From: Microbacterium excoecariae
Lineage (GTDB): Bacteria; Actinomycetota; Actinomycetes; Actinomycetales; Microbacteriaceae
Direction: 5' to 3'
Assembly (NCBI RefSeq): GCF_011326725.1
Contig: NZ_JAANCO010000001.1
Span: 2,269,115-2,333,114, forward strand
DNA: 64,000 nucleotides
Part shown: piece after piece, positions 36,448 to 48,272 of the stretch
Layout of the letters: every line of letters starts with the position of its first letter
Position numbering within the stretch: position 1 is the stretch's first letter
The notes under the pieces: model-generated
Told to the model about the DNA's origin: nothing
Database searches by the model: none
The model's input: the letters and a program-made list of their open reading frames with translations, nothing else
Program-made: the position numbers and the translations under genes

Positions 36448-37626
36448 ATGCCTTCCTCCCTTCGCGCCCGCCGCCTGGCGCTGTTCACGCTCTTCTTTCT
36501 CCCCGGCCTCGGCATCGCGTCGTGGGTGACCCGCACGCCCGACGTCCGCGACCTCCTGGGCGCTTCGACGGCGCAGATGGGGCTGATCCTGTTCGGCCTG
36601 TCGGTCGGATCCATGATCGGGATCCTGTTGTCGGGCCCGCTCGTGGCGCGTCTCGGCACGCGCACGGTCATCGCCGCGGGGTCGGCCATCACGCTCGCGG
36701 GCGTCGCGACGATCGGCGCGGGCGCGCTGGCCACGAGCCCCGCGGTCGTGACGATCGGCCTCGGCCTCGTGGGCCTCGGCATCGGCGGCGGCGAGGTCGC
36801 GATGAACATCGACGGCGCGGAGGTCGAGCGCCTCACGGGCCGCTCCGTGATGCCCATGCTCCACGGCTTCTTCAGCTTCGGCACCGTGATCGGCGCGGTC
36901 ATCGGCATGCTCCTGACCGCGTGGCGCTTCCCCGTCGGATGGCACCTCCTCGGCGCGGCCTGCCTCATGCTCGCGGCGCTCGTCGTCGCCATCCGGTACG
37001 TCCCCGCCGGTTTCGGCCGGAGCCACCCGGCCGAGGCGGGCCGGCCGCGCGAGCGCGCGCGGGTGTGGCGGGATCCGAACCTCCTCCTCATCGGCGGGAT
37101 CATCCTCGCGCTCGCGCTCGCGGAGGGCACCGCGAACGACTGGCTGCCGCTCGTCATGGTCGACGGCCACGGGTACGACGCCGCGTGGGGATCCGCGATC
37201 TTCGCGCTGTTCGCGCTGTCGATGACGATCGGTCGGTTCGCCGGCGGCCGGTTCGTCGACCGCTACGGGCGGGCCGCCGTGCTCGCCGCCAGCGCGATCT
37301 TCGGCGCCGCCGGCCTCGCGATCGTCGTGTTCGTCGACCAGCCGGTCGTCGCCGGCGCGGCCGTCGTGCTGTGGGGCGTGGGCACGTCGCTGGGGTTCCC
37401 CGTCGCGATCTCCGCCGCGGGCGATTCCGGCCCGCACCCTGCCGCCCGCGTGTCGTTCGCCGCGACGCTCGGGTACGTGGCGTTCCTCGTGGGGCCGCCG
37501 GTCCTCGGCGCGCTCGGCGAGCACGTCGGGCTGCGCGCCGCGCTCATCCCCGTGCTCGCGATCGTCGCCGTCGCGGTGTTCCTCGCGCCCGCCGCGCGCG
37601 GGACGCGCGCCGCGCAGGACGCCTGA
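36448..37626 (+). CDS. MFS transporter (YbjJ-like)
   Basis: 392 residues and about twelve membrane helices, from RLALFTLFFLPGLGIASWV to ALIPVLAIVAVAVFLAPAA. The N-terminal TRTPDVRDLLGAS and GGGEVAMNIDGAEVERLTGRSVMPMLHGFFSFG patterns match the group that includes E. coli YbjJ rather than the classic DHA drug pumps. The cargo is unknown. The ATG at 36448 has CGGAG just upstream; the palindromic operator with -10 box lies 28-43 bp before it. Convergent with the TetR gene. Confidence 0.85.
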   Translation: MPSSLRARRLALFTLFFLPGLGIASWVTRTPDVRDLLGASTAQMGLILFGLSVGSMIGILLSGPLVARLGTRTVIAAGSAITLAGVATIGAGALATSPAVVTIGLGLVGLGIGGGEVAMNIDGAEVERLTGRSVMPMLHGFFSFGTVIGAVIGMLLTAWRFPVGWHLLGAACLMLAALVVAIRYVPAGFGRSHPAEAGRPRERARVWRDPNLLLIGGIILALALAEGTANDWLPLVMVDGHGYDAAWGSAIFALFALSMTIGRFAGGRFVDRYGRAAVLAASAIFGAAGLAIVVFVDQPVVAGAAVVLWGVGTSLGFPVAISAAGDSGPHPAARVSFAATLGYVAFLVGPPVLGALGEHVGLRAALIPVLAIVAVAVFLAPAARGTRAAQDA

Positions 37627-37785
37627 GGCGTCCGGGCCGCACGCGCGCCAGCGACGCCGCGAAGCTCCTCCCGCTCGGGCGCGTCACGACGACCCGCGAC
37701 ACGACGGCGATGCCGCCGCGTGCGTATGGCCCGCGTCGTCGCGGCGCCGCGAGGATCGCGCGCGACGGGACCGCCACCGGATCCG

Positions 37786-38463
37786 TCAGCCGCCGGCGGC
37801 GCCCGCGTCGCCGCGCCCCGCGAAGGGCTCCTGGGTCGCGAGATCGTGGAGCCGCGCGAGGTCGGCCGCGACCTCCTCCCCCGCGTCGCCGTGCGCCTGC
37901 GACTCAGCCCGCAGGCCCGCGACGAGGAAGCCGAGCTGGCGCGCGGACATCGCGGTGCGGGCGGGCTCCGGGAGCACCGTGAGCACGCCGAGCTGCGCGA
38001 CCATGGCCACGAGGTCCACGGCGGTGGCGTCGGTGCGCAGCGCGCCCTCCTCCTGCGCGCGCCGCACGTGCGCCGCCAGGCGCGGCTCGAGGTCCTGCCC
38101 CAGCGCGGAGGCGGGGTCGATGCGCGCCATCCGGCGGGCCGCGGCCGCGTACGAGGGGTGCGCGTTGCTCATGGCGACGGCCCGCTCGAGATATCCGACC
38201 ACCCCCGACCAGCCGTCGGGGGCGTCATCCAGGGCGTCGAGGATCGCGACGAAGCCCGCGTAGGCGCGCTCGTGCAGCGCGCGCACGACGTCGTCGTGCG
38301 ACGCGAAGCGCCGGTAGGTGGTGGCGACGCCGAGGCCGGCCTCGTGCGCCAGCTCGTTGAGCGAGAATTCCAGCCCCTGGCGGAGGAACAGGGCCTCGGC
38401 GGCGTCGAGCAGCTGGCGCCGCGAGCGCGCGATCTCCGGGCGCGGGGCCCTCGTACCGGTCAT
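37786..38463 (-). CDS. TetR-family transcriptional regulator
   Basis: 225 residues. N-terminal helix-turn-helix (about 12-58: ARSRRQLLDAAEALFLRQGLEFSLNELAHEAGLGVATTYRRFASHDDVV) followed by a helical ligand-binding domain. A TACGCT box lies 8 nt before the ATG, suggesting a leaderless transcript. No copy of the GTACA-type palindrome is seen at its own promoter. The 159-bp gap between it and the convergent MFS gene has no hairpin that looks like a terminator, only a 14-bp palindrome TCGCGGCGCCGCGA at 37739. Confidence 0.87.
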   Translation of the reverse strand: MTGTRAPRPEIARSRRQLLDAAEALFLRQGLEFSLNELAHEAGLGVATTYRRFASHDDVVRALHERAYAGFVAILDALDDAPDGWSGVVGYLERAVAMSNAHPSYAAAARRMARIDPASALGQDLEPRLAAHVRRAQEEGALRTDATAVDLVAMVAQLGVLTVLPEPARTAMSARQLGFLVAGLRAESQAHGDAGEEVAADLARLHDLATQEPFAGRGDAGAAGG

Positions 38464-38499
38464 GGCGTCCGAGCGTAGCGCGCGAAGTTTTGCCGGGGC

Positions 38500-40029
38500 T
38501 CAGGATCCGTCATCGCGCGAGAAGATGCCGAGCCCGTGGGCGTCGAGGGTATCGAAGCGCACGGATCCGCCGGCGAACGTCGCGCTCGCGAGCGAGCCGT
38601 CCGGCGCGTTCTCGCCCCGAGGGGCGTATGCCAGGACCCGGCCGTCCCACGGCTCGAGCGCCAGCTCGACGCCGGCCGGCCCGACCGCGGCGACGTAGCC
38701 GTCGCCCGCGCGGCGTACCGTCACCGCGCCGAAGTAGGCGTTGGTATACGTGCCCGCGAGGTCGACGGGCGCCGGCGCGCCGCCCTCGGGGCGCGCCGCG
38801 CCGACGAGGTCGCCCACGGGCGCGGTCAGCGGCGCCATGGCGCCCGCGTACGCCGCGGTCCACTCGCGCGTCTCGCTCCCGAACTGGAGCACGTCGGCGA
38901 ACGCGGCGTTCACCGCCTCGGGGACCCCGACGGGCGCACCGTTCGTGAGGGTGACGATGCCGACGTCCAGCGAGGGGATGAGCTGCACGTTCGTCGCGGC
39001 CCCGAGCACGAATCCGCCCGAGTGCGAGACGGCGACGCGCCCTCCCGCGAGCGTGTCGACGTTGAACCCGTATCCGTACGTCGCCGCCCGCTCGCCGAGC
39101 CCGGCACCGCGTACGACCTGCGCCGACATCGCCTCGGCGAGCGCCCCTCCCGGCTCGGCGGCGAGGAGGAAGGACACCCACGACGCGAGGTCCCGCACGT
39201 TCGAGGACACCCCGCCGGCCGGCGCCTGCGCGTCGGCGTCGCGGTCCGGGCCCGCCCGGAACGCGCCGTCGACGATCTCGTGCAGCACGGCCCGGTCCTC
39301 CCGCTCAAGGTAGACGGCGTGGCGCGCGGAGGACGACCCCATCCCCCGCGGGTCGAAGACGAGCTCGTCCATAACGTCGGCCCAGTCCTGGCCGCGCCGG
39401 GTCGCGACGCCCTCCGCGCCCCAGGTGACGCCGAAGTTCGAGTACGCGTACCCCGCGCGCAGCCCCGTCACCGGCACCTGCTCGAGGCGCAGGAGGATCT
39501 CGCCGCGCCCGTACCCGACGTCCTCGAGGTCGTCGCCCGCGCCGGTGGGCAGGCCCAGCTGGTGGCTGAAGGCGTCGCCGAGCGTGGCCTCGGCGGTGCC
39601 CCGCGGATCCGCCAGCGCGAAGCCCGGGTCGAGATCGACGAGCCGCGTGTCCCACGTCAGGCCCGGGTCCTCCTCGATCGCGAGCGCGACGGCGGTCGCC
39701 GAAAGCGGCTTCGACATCGACGCGATCGGAAAGACGGTGTCGGGAGTGACGGGCTCGGCGGTCCGGGCATCCCGGACCCCGAAACCCTCCGCGAACACCA
39801 CCTCGCCCCCGTGCACGACCGCGACGGCCGCCCCGGGCACGCCGGAGGTCTCGAGCGCGGCGCGCACGATGTCCGGGAGCGCCTCGACGGCGTCGTCGAC
39901 CGCCCCGGGGGCCACGCGGACGGCGTCCGCCGGCGGCGCCTCGCCGAGCTCCACGCCGGCCGGCGGCGCCTGGCACCCCGCAAGGCCCAGGGCCGCCACG
40001 ATGATTCCCGCCACCCACGCGCGCCTCAT
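38500..40029 (-). CDS. Beta-lactamase-fold (class C / DD-peptidase-like) serine hydrolase lipoprotein
   Basis: 509 residues. Lipoprotein signal MRRAWVAGIIVAALGLAGC (Cys 19). The catalytic domain has SMSK at 104-107 (nucleophile Ser 104, Lys 107), the Tyr motif YAYSNFG and HSGG in the KTG position, as in esterase or DD-carboxypeptidase relatives of AmpC. A beta-barrel-like C-terminal region (about 400-500) follows. It acts outside the membrane on peptidoglycan or another ester/amide; resistance to beta-lactams is not implied. TAACAT 8 nt before the ATG is a -10 candidate. Confidence 0.87.
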   Translation of the reverse strand: MRRAWVAGIIVAALGLAGCQAPPAGVELGEAPPADAVRVAPGAVDDAVEALPDIVRAALETSGVPGAAVAVVHGGEVVFAEGFGVRDARTAEPVTPDTVFPIASMSKPLSATAVALAIEEDPGLTWDTRLVDLDPGFALADPRGTAEATLGDAFSHQLGLPTGAGDDLEDVGYGRGEILLRLEQVPVTGLRAGYAYSNFGVTWGAEGVATRRGQDWADVMDELVFDPRGMGSSSARHAVYLEREDRAVLHEIVDGAFRAGPDRDADAQAPAGGVSSNVRDLASWVSFLLAAEPGGALAEAMSAQVVRGAGLGERAATYGYGFNVDTLAGGRVAVSHSGGFVLGAATNVQLIPSLDVGIVTLTNGAPVGVPEAVNAAFADVLQFGSETREWTAAYAGAMAPLTAPVGDLVGAARPEGGAPAPVDLAGTYTNAYFGAVTVRRAGDGYVAAVGPAGVELALEPWDGRVLAYAPRGENAPDGSLASATFAGGSVRFDTLDAHGLGIFSRDDGS

Positions 40030-40076
40030 GTGGATAGATGTTATCGGATCATCGCACGCGGCGCCGAGAAAGCCGA

Positions 40077-40103
40077 ACGGCCGCCCCGGTGCGGGACGGC
40101 CGT
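40077..40103 (-). terminator. Terminator after guaA
   Basis: 12-bp arms ACGGCCGCCCCG / CGGGACGGCCGT with one mismatch and a GTG loop, 14 nt past the guaA stop. Confidence 0.65.
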
Positions 40104-40117
40104 GCGCGCGGGCGGGA

Positions 40118-41691
<1,574 letters not shown>

Positions 41692-41695
<4 letters not shown>

Positions 41696-42189
41696 CGAGC
41701 GGCCTCCTCGGTAGGCGGGGTGGGGGCGGCGGCCGCGGCCGCCTTCTTCTCGGCGAGGCGCTCTTCGCGCCCCGAAAGGTATGCCTTGACGTCGCGCGCG
41801 ACGATGAACTCCATGATGAAGGACAAGAACGGCACGACGCCGCCGCCGAACAGCATGATGAGGCGCCAGAACGGCCACCGCATGAGGCTCCACACGCGGA
41901 AGCACGCGAGGATGTACACGACATAGAACCAGCCGTGCGCGATGAGGATCCCGAGCGAGAGGTTCAGCCCCTCACCCGTGGAGACCCACTCGTCGCCCTG
42001 CAGCACGACCTCGCGCCAGGCGAGGAAGCCCTGCGGGTCGTTGAGGAAGAGCTCGACGTGGAAGCCGTACTTCATGACCATCTCGGCGCAGAGCAGCAGC
42101 AGGCCGACGCCCGTGATGACGCTCGTGATCTGGTAGAAGCGGACGGCCCGTCGGATCTGCGGGAAGGTGGCGATCCGGGGCTGGGGCAT
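41692..42189 (-). CDS. DUF3817 membrane protein
   Basis: 165 residues from the ATG at 42189. That start lies 7 nt after a TAGAAT -10 box, which favours it over an in-frame ATG at 42198. Four or so membrane segments include [20 protein letters not shown] and [22 protein letters not shown], with HGWFYVVYI characteristic of DUF3817. The C-terminal tail is charged and Ala/Pro-rich. Function unknown. It sits between SURF1 and guaA, as in related Micrococcales. Confidence 0.85.
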
Positions 42190-42196
42190 GGGGACC

Positions 42197-42202
42197 ATTC
42201 TA
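42197..42202 (-). promoter_or_regulatory. -10 box (TAGAAT), leaderless type, for DUF3817-guaA
   Basis: TAGAAT on the minus strand ends 7 nt before the ATG at 42189. It gives guaA a possible promoter of its own inside the operon. Confidence 0.5.
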
Positions 42203-42224
42203 CGGTGCGCCGCCTGTGGCCCCG

Positions 42225-43064
42225 CTACGCGTCCTCGTCGGGGTCGACGCCCGTGAACTCCTCGACCTCGCGCTCCCAGGCATCCTTCGCCAGGCGATAC
42301 CAGAGGTAGAAGGAGAAGCCCGCGAAGATCGCCCACTCGGCCGCGTAGAACAGGTTGAGCCAGTTGACGGATCCGGATTCCTCGGGCGCCGCGGAGGAGA
42401 TGGCGACGAGCCCCGCATCCGCGATGCCCCCGGTGGGATCCATCGAGGTGAAGTACACGCGGTAGACGTCGCCCGTGACGCCCGTCCACTGCCCGAGGAG
42501 CGCCGCCGGCGACATCCGGGTCATCTCGTACGGGTCGTCGCCCGTCGCGACGGCCGGGCCCTCGTCGGAGATCACGCGGCCGGTCAGCGCGACGGTCTCG
42601 CCCGTGGCCGCGGCCTCGAGCTCGGCGATCGCGTCCTCGGCCGCGCCGGGATCCTCGGCCCACCCGATCGCCACGGCGAGCGAGTCGCCCGCCTCGGTCA
42701 CGAGGCGCCCCGTGACCCACGCGCCCTCCGCGCCGTCGTTGGCGCGCTCGGTGACGACGAGGAAGTCGTCCGGGTCCCACACGCCCTCGACGTCGACCCG
42801 CTGGCCGACGTAGGGCCCGGCGAGGTAGGCGCCCGGCTCCACGACCTCGGCGATCGGGCGCACGTTCTCCGTCACGCCCTCGGGGAGCGGATCCGTGTCG
42901 ATGGCGCGCGCGAGCTGCCACTGCAGCAGCCACGCGAATACCCCCGCGACGACGAGGCACAGCGCGAGCATGCCCAGCCAGCGCGGGCGCAGCATCACCT
43001 CGCGCAGCGTCGGCGGGAACTCCGGCGCGTCCGGGTCGGCGGCGGGGGCGGGCTCGGGCGTCAT
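42225..43064 (-). CDS. SURF1-family cytochrome oxidase assembly protein
   Basis: 279 residues. An acidic, Pro/Ala-rich N-terminus is followed by membrane helix 1 (about 30-50, WLGMLALCLVVAGVFAWLLQWQLAR), a large extracytoplasmic domain, and helix 2 near the C-terminus (LNLFYAAEWAIFAGFSFYLWYRL), the two-helix SURF1 layout. It helps assemble heme-copper cytochrome c oxidase. Its ATG overlaps the guaB3 stop (ATGA), placing it inside the purine operon. Confidence 0.88.
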   Translation of the reverse strand: MTPEPAPAADPDAPEFPPTLREVMLRPRWLGMLALCLVVAGVFAWLLQWQLARAIDTDPLPEGVTENVRPIAEVVEPGAYLAGPYVGQRVDVEGVWDPDDFLVVTERANDGAEGAWVTGRLVTEAGDSLAVAIGWAEDPGAAEDAIAELEAAATGETVALTGRVISDEGPAVATGDDPYEMTRMSPAALLGQWTGVTGDVYRVYFTSMDPTGGIADAGLVAISSAAPEESGSVNWLNLFYAAEWAIFAGFSFYLWYRLAKDAWEREVEEFTGVDPDEDA

Positions 43065-44179
43065 TCGTACGGCGTCACGACGACGTCGACGCGCTGGAAC
43101 TCCTTGAGGTCGGAGTATCCGGTGGTCGCCATCGACTTGCGCAGCGCGCCGAGGAGGTTCGTCGTGCCGTCGGCGGACTGCGCCGGGCCGTAGAGCACCT
43201 CGCTCATCGTGCCCACCTGCTCGACGGGCACGCGGCGGCCGCGCGGGAGCGACGGGTGGTGCGCCTCGGCGCCCCAGTGGTACCCGCGCCCCGGCGCGTC
43301 CGTGGCGCGCGCGAGCGCGACGCCCAGCATGACGGCGTCGGCGCCCATCGCGATGGCCTTGACGATGTCGCCCGACGTGCCGACGCTGCCGTCCGCGATG
43401 ACGTGGACGTAGCGCCCGCCCGACTCGTCCATGTAGTCGCGACGCGCGCCCGCGACGTCGGCGACCGCCGTGGCCATGGGCGTGTGGATCCCGAGGGCCG
43501 TGCGCGTGGTCGACGCGGCGCCGCCGCCGAAGCCGACGAGGACGCCCGCGGCGCCCGTGCGCATGAGGTGGAGCGCGGCGCGGTAGGTGCCCGCGCCGCC
43601 GACGATGACGGGGACATCGAGGTCGTAGATGAACTGCTTGAGGTTCAGCGGCTCGTCGACGCTCGAGACGTGCTCGGCGGAGACCGTCGTGCCGCGGATG
43701 ACGAACAGGTCCACGCCGGCCTTCACGACCGTCTCGTAGTGCTCCTGCGTCAGCTGCGGCGAGAGCGCGCCCGCGGCCACGACGCCCGCCTCGCGGATCT
43801 CCGCGATGCGCTGCGTGATGAGCTCGGGGCGGATCGGCTCGGCGTACAGCGCCTGCATGCGCTGGGTCGCCGACTCGGGCGGCAGCGACGCGATCTCCGC
43901 GAGCAGGGGCTCCGGATCCTCGTAGCGCGTCCAGAGGCCCTCGAGGTCGAGGACGCCGAGCGCGCCCATCTTCCCCAGCGCGATCGCCGAGGCGGGGCTC
44001 ACGACCGAGTCCATGGGCGCGCCCAGGATCGGGGTGTCGAAGGTGAAGGCGTCGATCGACCAGGTCGTCGACACGTCGCTCGTCGCGCGCGTGCGCCGCG
44101 AGGGCACGACCGCGATGTCGTCGAAGGTGTACGCGCGGCGGGCGCGCTTGCCGCGCCCCAGCTCGATTTCCATGCTCAC
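43061..44179 (-). CDS. guaB3: GuaB3-family IMP dehydrogenase-related protein
   Basis: 372 residues, TIM barrel without CBS domains. It starts MSMEIELGRGKRARRAYTFD from GTG 44179, 9 nt after an AGGAGG site; the ATG six bases later is possible but further from that site. LSPQLTQEHYETVVKAGVDL and GGRYVHVIADGSVGTSGDIVKA are typical of GuaB3. Where IMP dehydrogenases have GSICTT, this protein reads FVIRGTTVSAEHVS, so the catalytic Cys loop is absent and ordinary IMP dehydrogenase activity is doubtful. It follows guaB by 14 bp. Confidence 0.9.
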   Translation of the reverse strand: MSMEIELGRGKRARRAYTFDDIAVVPSRRTRATSDVSTTWSIDAFTFDTPILGAPMDSVVSPASAIALGKMGALGVLDLEGLWTRYEDPEPLLAEIASLPPESATQRMQALYAEPIRPELITQRIAEIREAGVVAAGALSPQLTQEHYETVVKAGVDLFVIRGTTVSAEHVSSVDEPLNLKQFIYDLDVPVIVGGAGTYRAALHLMRTGAAGVLVGFGGGAASTTRTALGIHTPMATAVADVAGARRDYMDESGGRYVHVIADGSVGTSGDIVKAIAMGADAVMLGVALARATDAPGRGYHWGAEAHHPSLPRGRRVPVEQVGTMSEVLYGPAQSADGTTNLLGALRKSMATTGYSDLKEFQRVDVVVTPYE

Positions 44180-44193
44180 CGTGATCCGCCTCC

Positions 44194-45783
<1,590 letters not shown>

Positions 45784-45886
45784 GGGCGCGCGGGGCCGGG
45801 CCGGATCCACCCGGATCCGCGCGGGCCGCACCCGGAATACCGCACAAGGGATACACACAGGAAACAGCGGGTTCACATCCAGCTTC

Positions 45887-45892
45887 TAGCGT
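45887..45892 (+). promoter_or_regulatory. -10 box (TAGCGT) of the livHMGF operon
   Basis: TAGCGT lies about 50 bp before the livH ATG, in a stretch (45846-45890) that is AT-richer than its surroundings. The 248-bp guaB/livH gap holds both divergent promoters and nothing else that I recognise. Confidence 0.4.
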
Positions 45893-45944
45893 CGCCTCCC
45901 ATACCGGCGAATCGACGATGCGCCGGGCGCCGAACGGAGGCTTC

Positions 45945-47279
45945 ATGACCCGCAGCTGGGCACCGTCACGCGGGAGATCCCCGCGCCGGGCGCGCGCAGG
46001 GTGGCTCCTCGCCGCTCTCCTCGCCGTCGCCGCGATCGGAGGGATCGCCTCACCGGCCTCCGCCGCCGAGGGCGATCCGTACACCGTCTCCGGCAACGTG
46101 CAGCTCGACGGCGAGCCGCTCGAGGGGGTCGATCTCGCGATCGACGGCCCCGGCGGCGAGCAGCAGGTGACCACCGATGCCGAGGGCCAGTGGCGGGTGT
46201 GGGTGCCCGAGCGCGGCGAGACCTACACGGTCACCCTCGACGAGGAGACCCTCCCCGAGGGCATCGCCGTGATCGACGAGACGGGCGAGGACGACACCCC
46301 GAACGTCGTCGAGGGCGAGATGGGCCAGGGCGGCCGCCTCGCAGTCAACTTCTTCATCGGCGAGGGCGAGCGCAACACGGTCTCCTTCGTCGACCAGCTC
46401 GTCCAGCGCATCTTCCAGGGCCTGAACTTCGGCCTGATGCTCGCGCTCGCGGCCGTCGGCATCTCGCTCGTGTACGGCACGACGCGGCTGTCGAACTTCG
46501 CGCACGCCGAGATGGTCACGTTCGGCGCCGTCGTCGCGTACGCCCTCGCGTCCCCGGCGACGCTCGCGTGGCCGCTCTGGATCGCGCTGCCCACCACCGT
46601 GGTCCTCTCGGCGGGCATGGGGCTCGCGCTCGACGCGGGCCTGTGGCGCCCGCTCCGGCGGCGCGGCACCGGCGTCGTGCAGCTGATGATCGTCTCGATC
46701 GGCCTGTCGCTCGCGATGCGCTTCACCTTCCAGTTCTTCATCGGCGGCGGCACCCTCCAGCTGCCCGAGCTCGCCCCGACCGCCACGATCCCGCTGTTCG
46801 GGGCGGTCGCCATCAGCCCCATGGAGATGATCTCGATGGCCCTGGCGCTCGTCGTGCTCGTCGTCTTCGCCGTGTGGCTGACCTACAGCCGGCTCGGCAA
46901 GGCCACGCGGGCTATCAGCGACAACCCGCAGCTCGCGGCCGCGACCGGCATCGACGTCGACTTCGTCGTGCGCGTCGTCTGGATCGTCGCGGGCGCCATG
47001 GCGGGCCTCGCCGGCATCCTCTACGCGTACTACCGCCCCGGGATCCGCTTCGACATGGGCATGCACATCCTCCTGCTCGTGTTCGCCGCCGTGACGCTCG
47101 GCGGGCTCGGCACGGCGTACGGCGCGCTCGTGGGCGCGCTCATCGTCGGCGTGCTCACCGAGATCTCGAGCCTCTGGATCCCCGCCGACCTGCGATACGT
47201 CGGCGCCCTCATCGTCCTCATCCTCGTTCTCCTCGTCCGGCCGCAGGGCATCCTCGGCCGCCGAGAGCGGATCGGCTAG
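45945..47279 (+). CDS. livH: Branched-chain amino-acid ABC permease LivH with extra secreted N-terminal domain
   Basis: 444 residues, about 150 longer than a usual LivH. Residues 1-40 form a signal peptide (basic, then WLLAALLAVAAIGGIASPASA). Residues 46-138 look like a carboxypeptidase-regulatory/Cna-B-like beta domain (YTVSGNVQLDGEPLEGVDLA...QWRVWVPERGETYTVTLDE). The LivH permease follows from about 150 (QGLNFGLMLALAAVGISLVYGTTRLSNFAHAEM to LVLLVRPQGILG). GGAGG lies only 4 nt before the ATG; an in-frame ATG at 45918 is an alternative start. First gene of livHMGF. Confidence 0.88.
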   Translation: MTRSWAPSRGRSPRRARAGWLLAALLAVAAIGGIASPASAAEGDPYTVSGNVQLDGEPLEGVDLAIDGPGGEQQVTTDAEGQWRVWVPERGETYTVTLDEETLPEGIAVIDETGEDDTPNVVEGEMGQGGRLAVNFFIGEGERNTVSFVDQLVQRIFQGLNFGLMLALAAVGISLVYGTTRLSNFAHAEMVTFGAVVAYALASPATLAWPLWIALPTTVVLSAGMGLALDAGLWRPLRRRGTGVVQLMIVSIGLSLAMRFTFQFFIGGGTLQLPELAPTATIPLFGAVAISPMEMISMALALVVLVVFAVWLTYSRLGKATRAISDNPQLAAATGIDVDFVVRVVWIVAGAMAGLAGILYAYYRPGIRFDMGMHILLLVFAAVTLGGLGTAYGALVGALIVGVLTEISSLWIPADLRYVGALIVLILVLLVRPQGILGRRERIG

Positions 47280-47291
47280 GAGCGCACCGAC

Positions 47292-48272
47292 ATGGACTGG
47301 AACCTCATCATCGAGCAGTCGCTCAGGTCGCTGCTCTCGACCGCGACGATGGCCTACGCGCTCGCGGCGCTCGGCCTCGCGCTGCACTTCGGCTTCACGG
47401 GCCTGTTGAACATGGGCGTCGCCGGGTTCATGGCCCTCGGCGCATACGGGTACGCGATCTCCGTGCTCACGTTCGGCTGGCCGTGGTGGGCGGGCATCCT
47501 CGTGGGGCTCGCGGCGGCCGCGGTGTTCGCGCTGATCCTCGGGATCCCCACGCTCCGGCTCCGGGGCGACTACCTCGCGATCGCGACGATCGCGGCCGCC
47601 GAGGTCGTGCGCCTGTTCTTCCTCACGACCGCCTTCGACGCCGTGACCGGATCCGCCGACGGCCTGAGCGGATACCACGGCTCGCTGCGCTCGGCGAACC
47701 CCATCCCGCCCGGCACGTACGGGTTCGGACCGTTCACCTACAACGAGACGGGCTGGTGGACGCGGATCCTCGGGCTCATCGCCGTCGCCGTCGCGACCGT
47801 GTTCGTCCTCCTCCTCACCCGCAGCCCGTGGGGACGGGTCCTCAAGGGGATCCGCGAGGACGAGGACGCCGTGCGCTCGCTCGGCAAGAACGTGTTCGCG
47901 TACAAGATGCAGGCCCTCGTCGTCGGCGGCATCATCGCCGCCCTCGGCGGGATCGTCTGGGTGCTGCCCTCGGCGGTCAACCCCAACACGTACATGACGT
48001 CGACGACGTTCTTCGTGTGGACCGCGCTCCTCCTCGGCGGCGCGGCGACGGTCTTCGGCCCGCTGCTGGGCGCCGTGCTGTTCTGGTTCGTGCGCACCCT
48101 GCTCGGCGTGCTGCTGCCGGAGATGGTCGACGCCGGGCTCCTGCCGTTCATGAGCTCGATCCAGGCCGCGACGCTGCGAGACATCCTCGTCGGCGTGGCC
48201 CTCATCCTCCTCGTGGTCTTTATGCCGCAGGGGATCCTCGGCAACAAGAAGGAGCTGACCTTTGCCCGCTGA
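47292..48272 (+). CDS. livM: Branched-chain amino-acid ABC permease
   Basis: 326 residues, about eight to ten membrane segments. LivM-type features: LGLALHFGFTGLLNMGVAGFMALGAYG near the N-terminus, LRLRGDYLAIATIAAAEVVRL, and the coupling loop GRVLKGIREDEDAVRSLGKN. It starts 12 bp after livH with AGGAG upstream, and the ORF end overlaps livG. It lacks the extra N-terminal domain found on LivH. Confidence 0.92.
   Translation: MDWNLIIEQSLRSLLSTATMAYALAALGLALHFGFTGLLNMGVAGFMALGAYGYAISVLTFGWPWWAGILVGLAAAAVFALILGIPTLRLRGDYLAIATIAAAEVVRLFFLTTAFDAVTGSADGLSGYHGSLRSANPIPPGTYGFGPFTYNETGWWTRILGLIAVAVATVFVLLLTRSPWGRVLKGIREDEDAVRSLGKNVFAYKMQALVVGGIIAALGGIVWVLPSAVNPNTYMTSTTFFVWTALLLGGAATVFGPLLGAVLFWFVRTLLGVLLPEMVDAGLLPFMSSIQAATLRDILVGVALILLVVFMPQGILGNKKELTFAR

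Noticed and set aside
33162-37157. Open frame of over 1300 codons on the minus strand across the VTC locus and MFS gene
   Set aside because: Antisense to three clear genes and partly out of frame with the real S33 peptidase; not protein-like.
37739-37752. 14-bp perfect palindrome TCGCGGCGCCGCGA as a terminator
   Set aside because: No loop and no U-tract, and such GC palindromes arise easily at this composition.
37544-37777. Short Arg/Ala-rich frame in the gap between the MFS and TetR genes
   Set aside because: No ribosome-binding site, extreme composition, overlaps the MFS 3' end.
38500-40029. Antibiotic-resistance beta-lactamase
   Set aside because: The SxxK, YxN and HSGG pattern and long C-terminal region fit DD-peptidase/esterase relatives; nothing indicates lactam hydrolysis.
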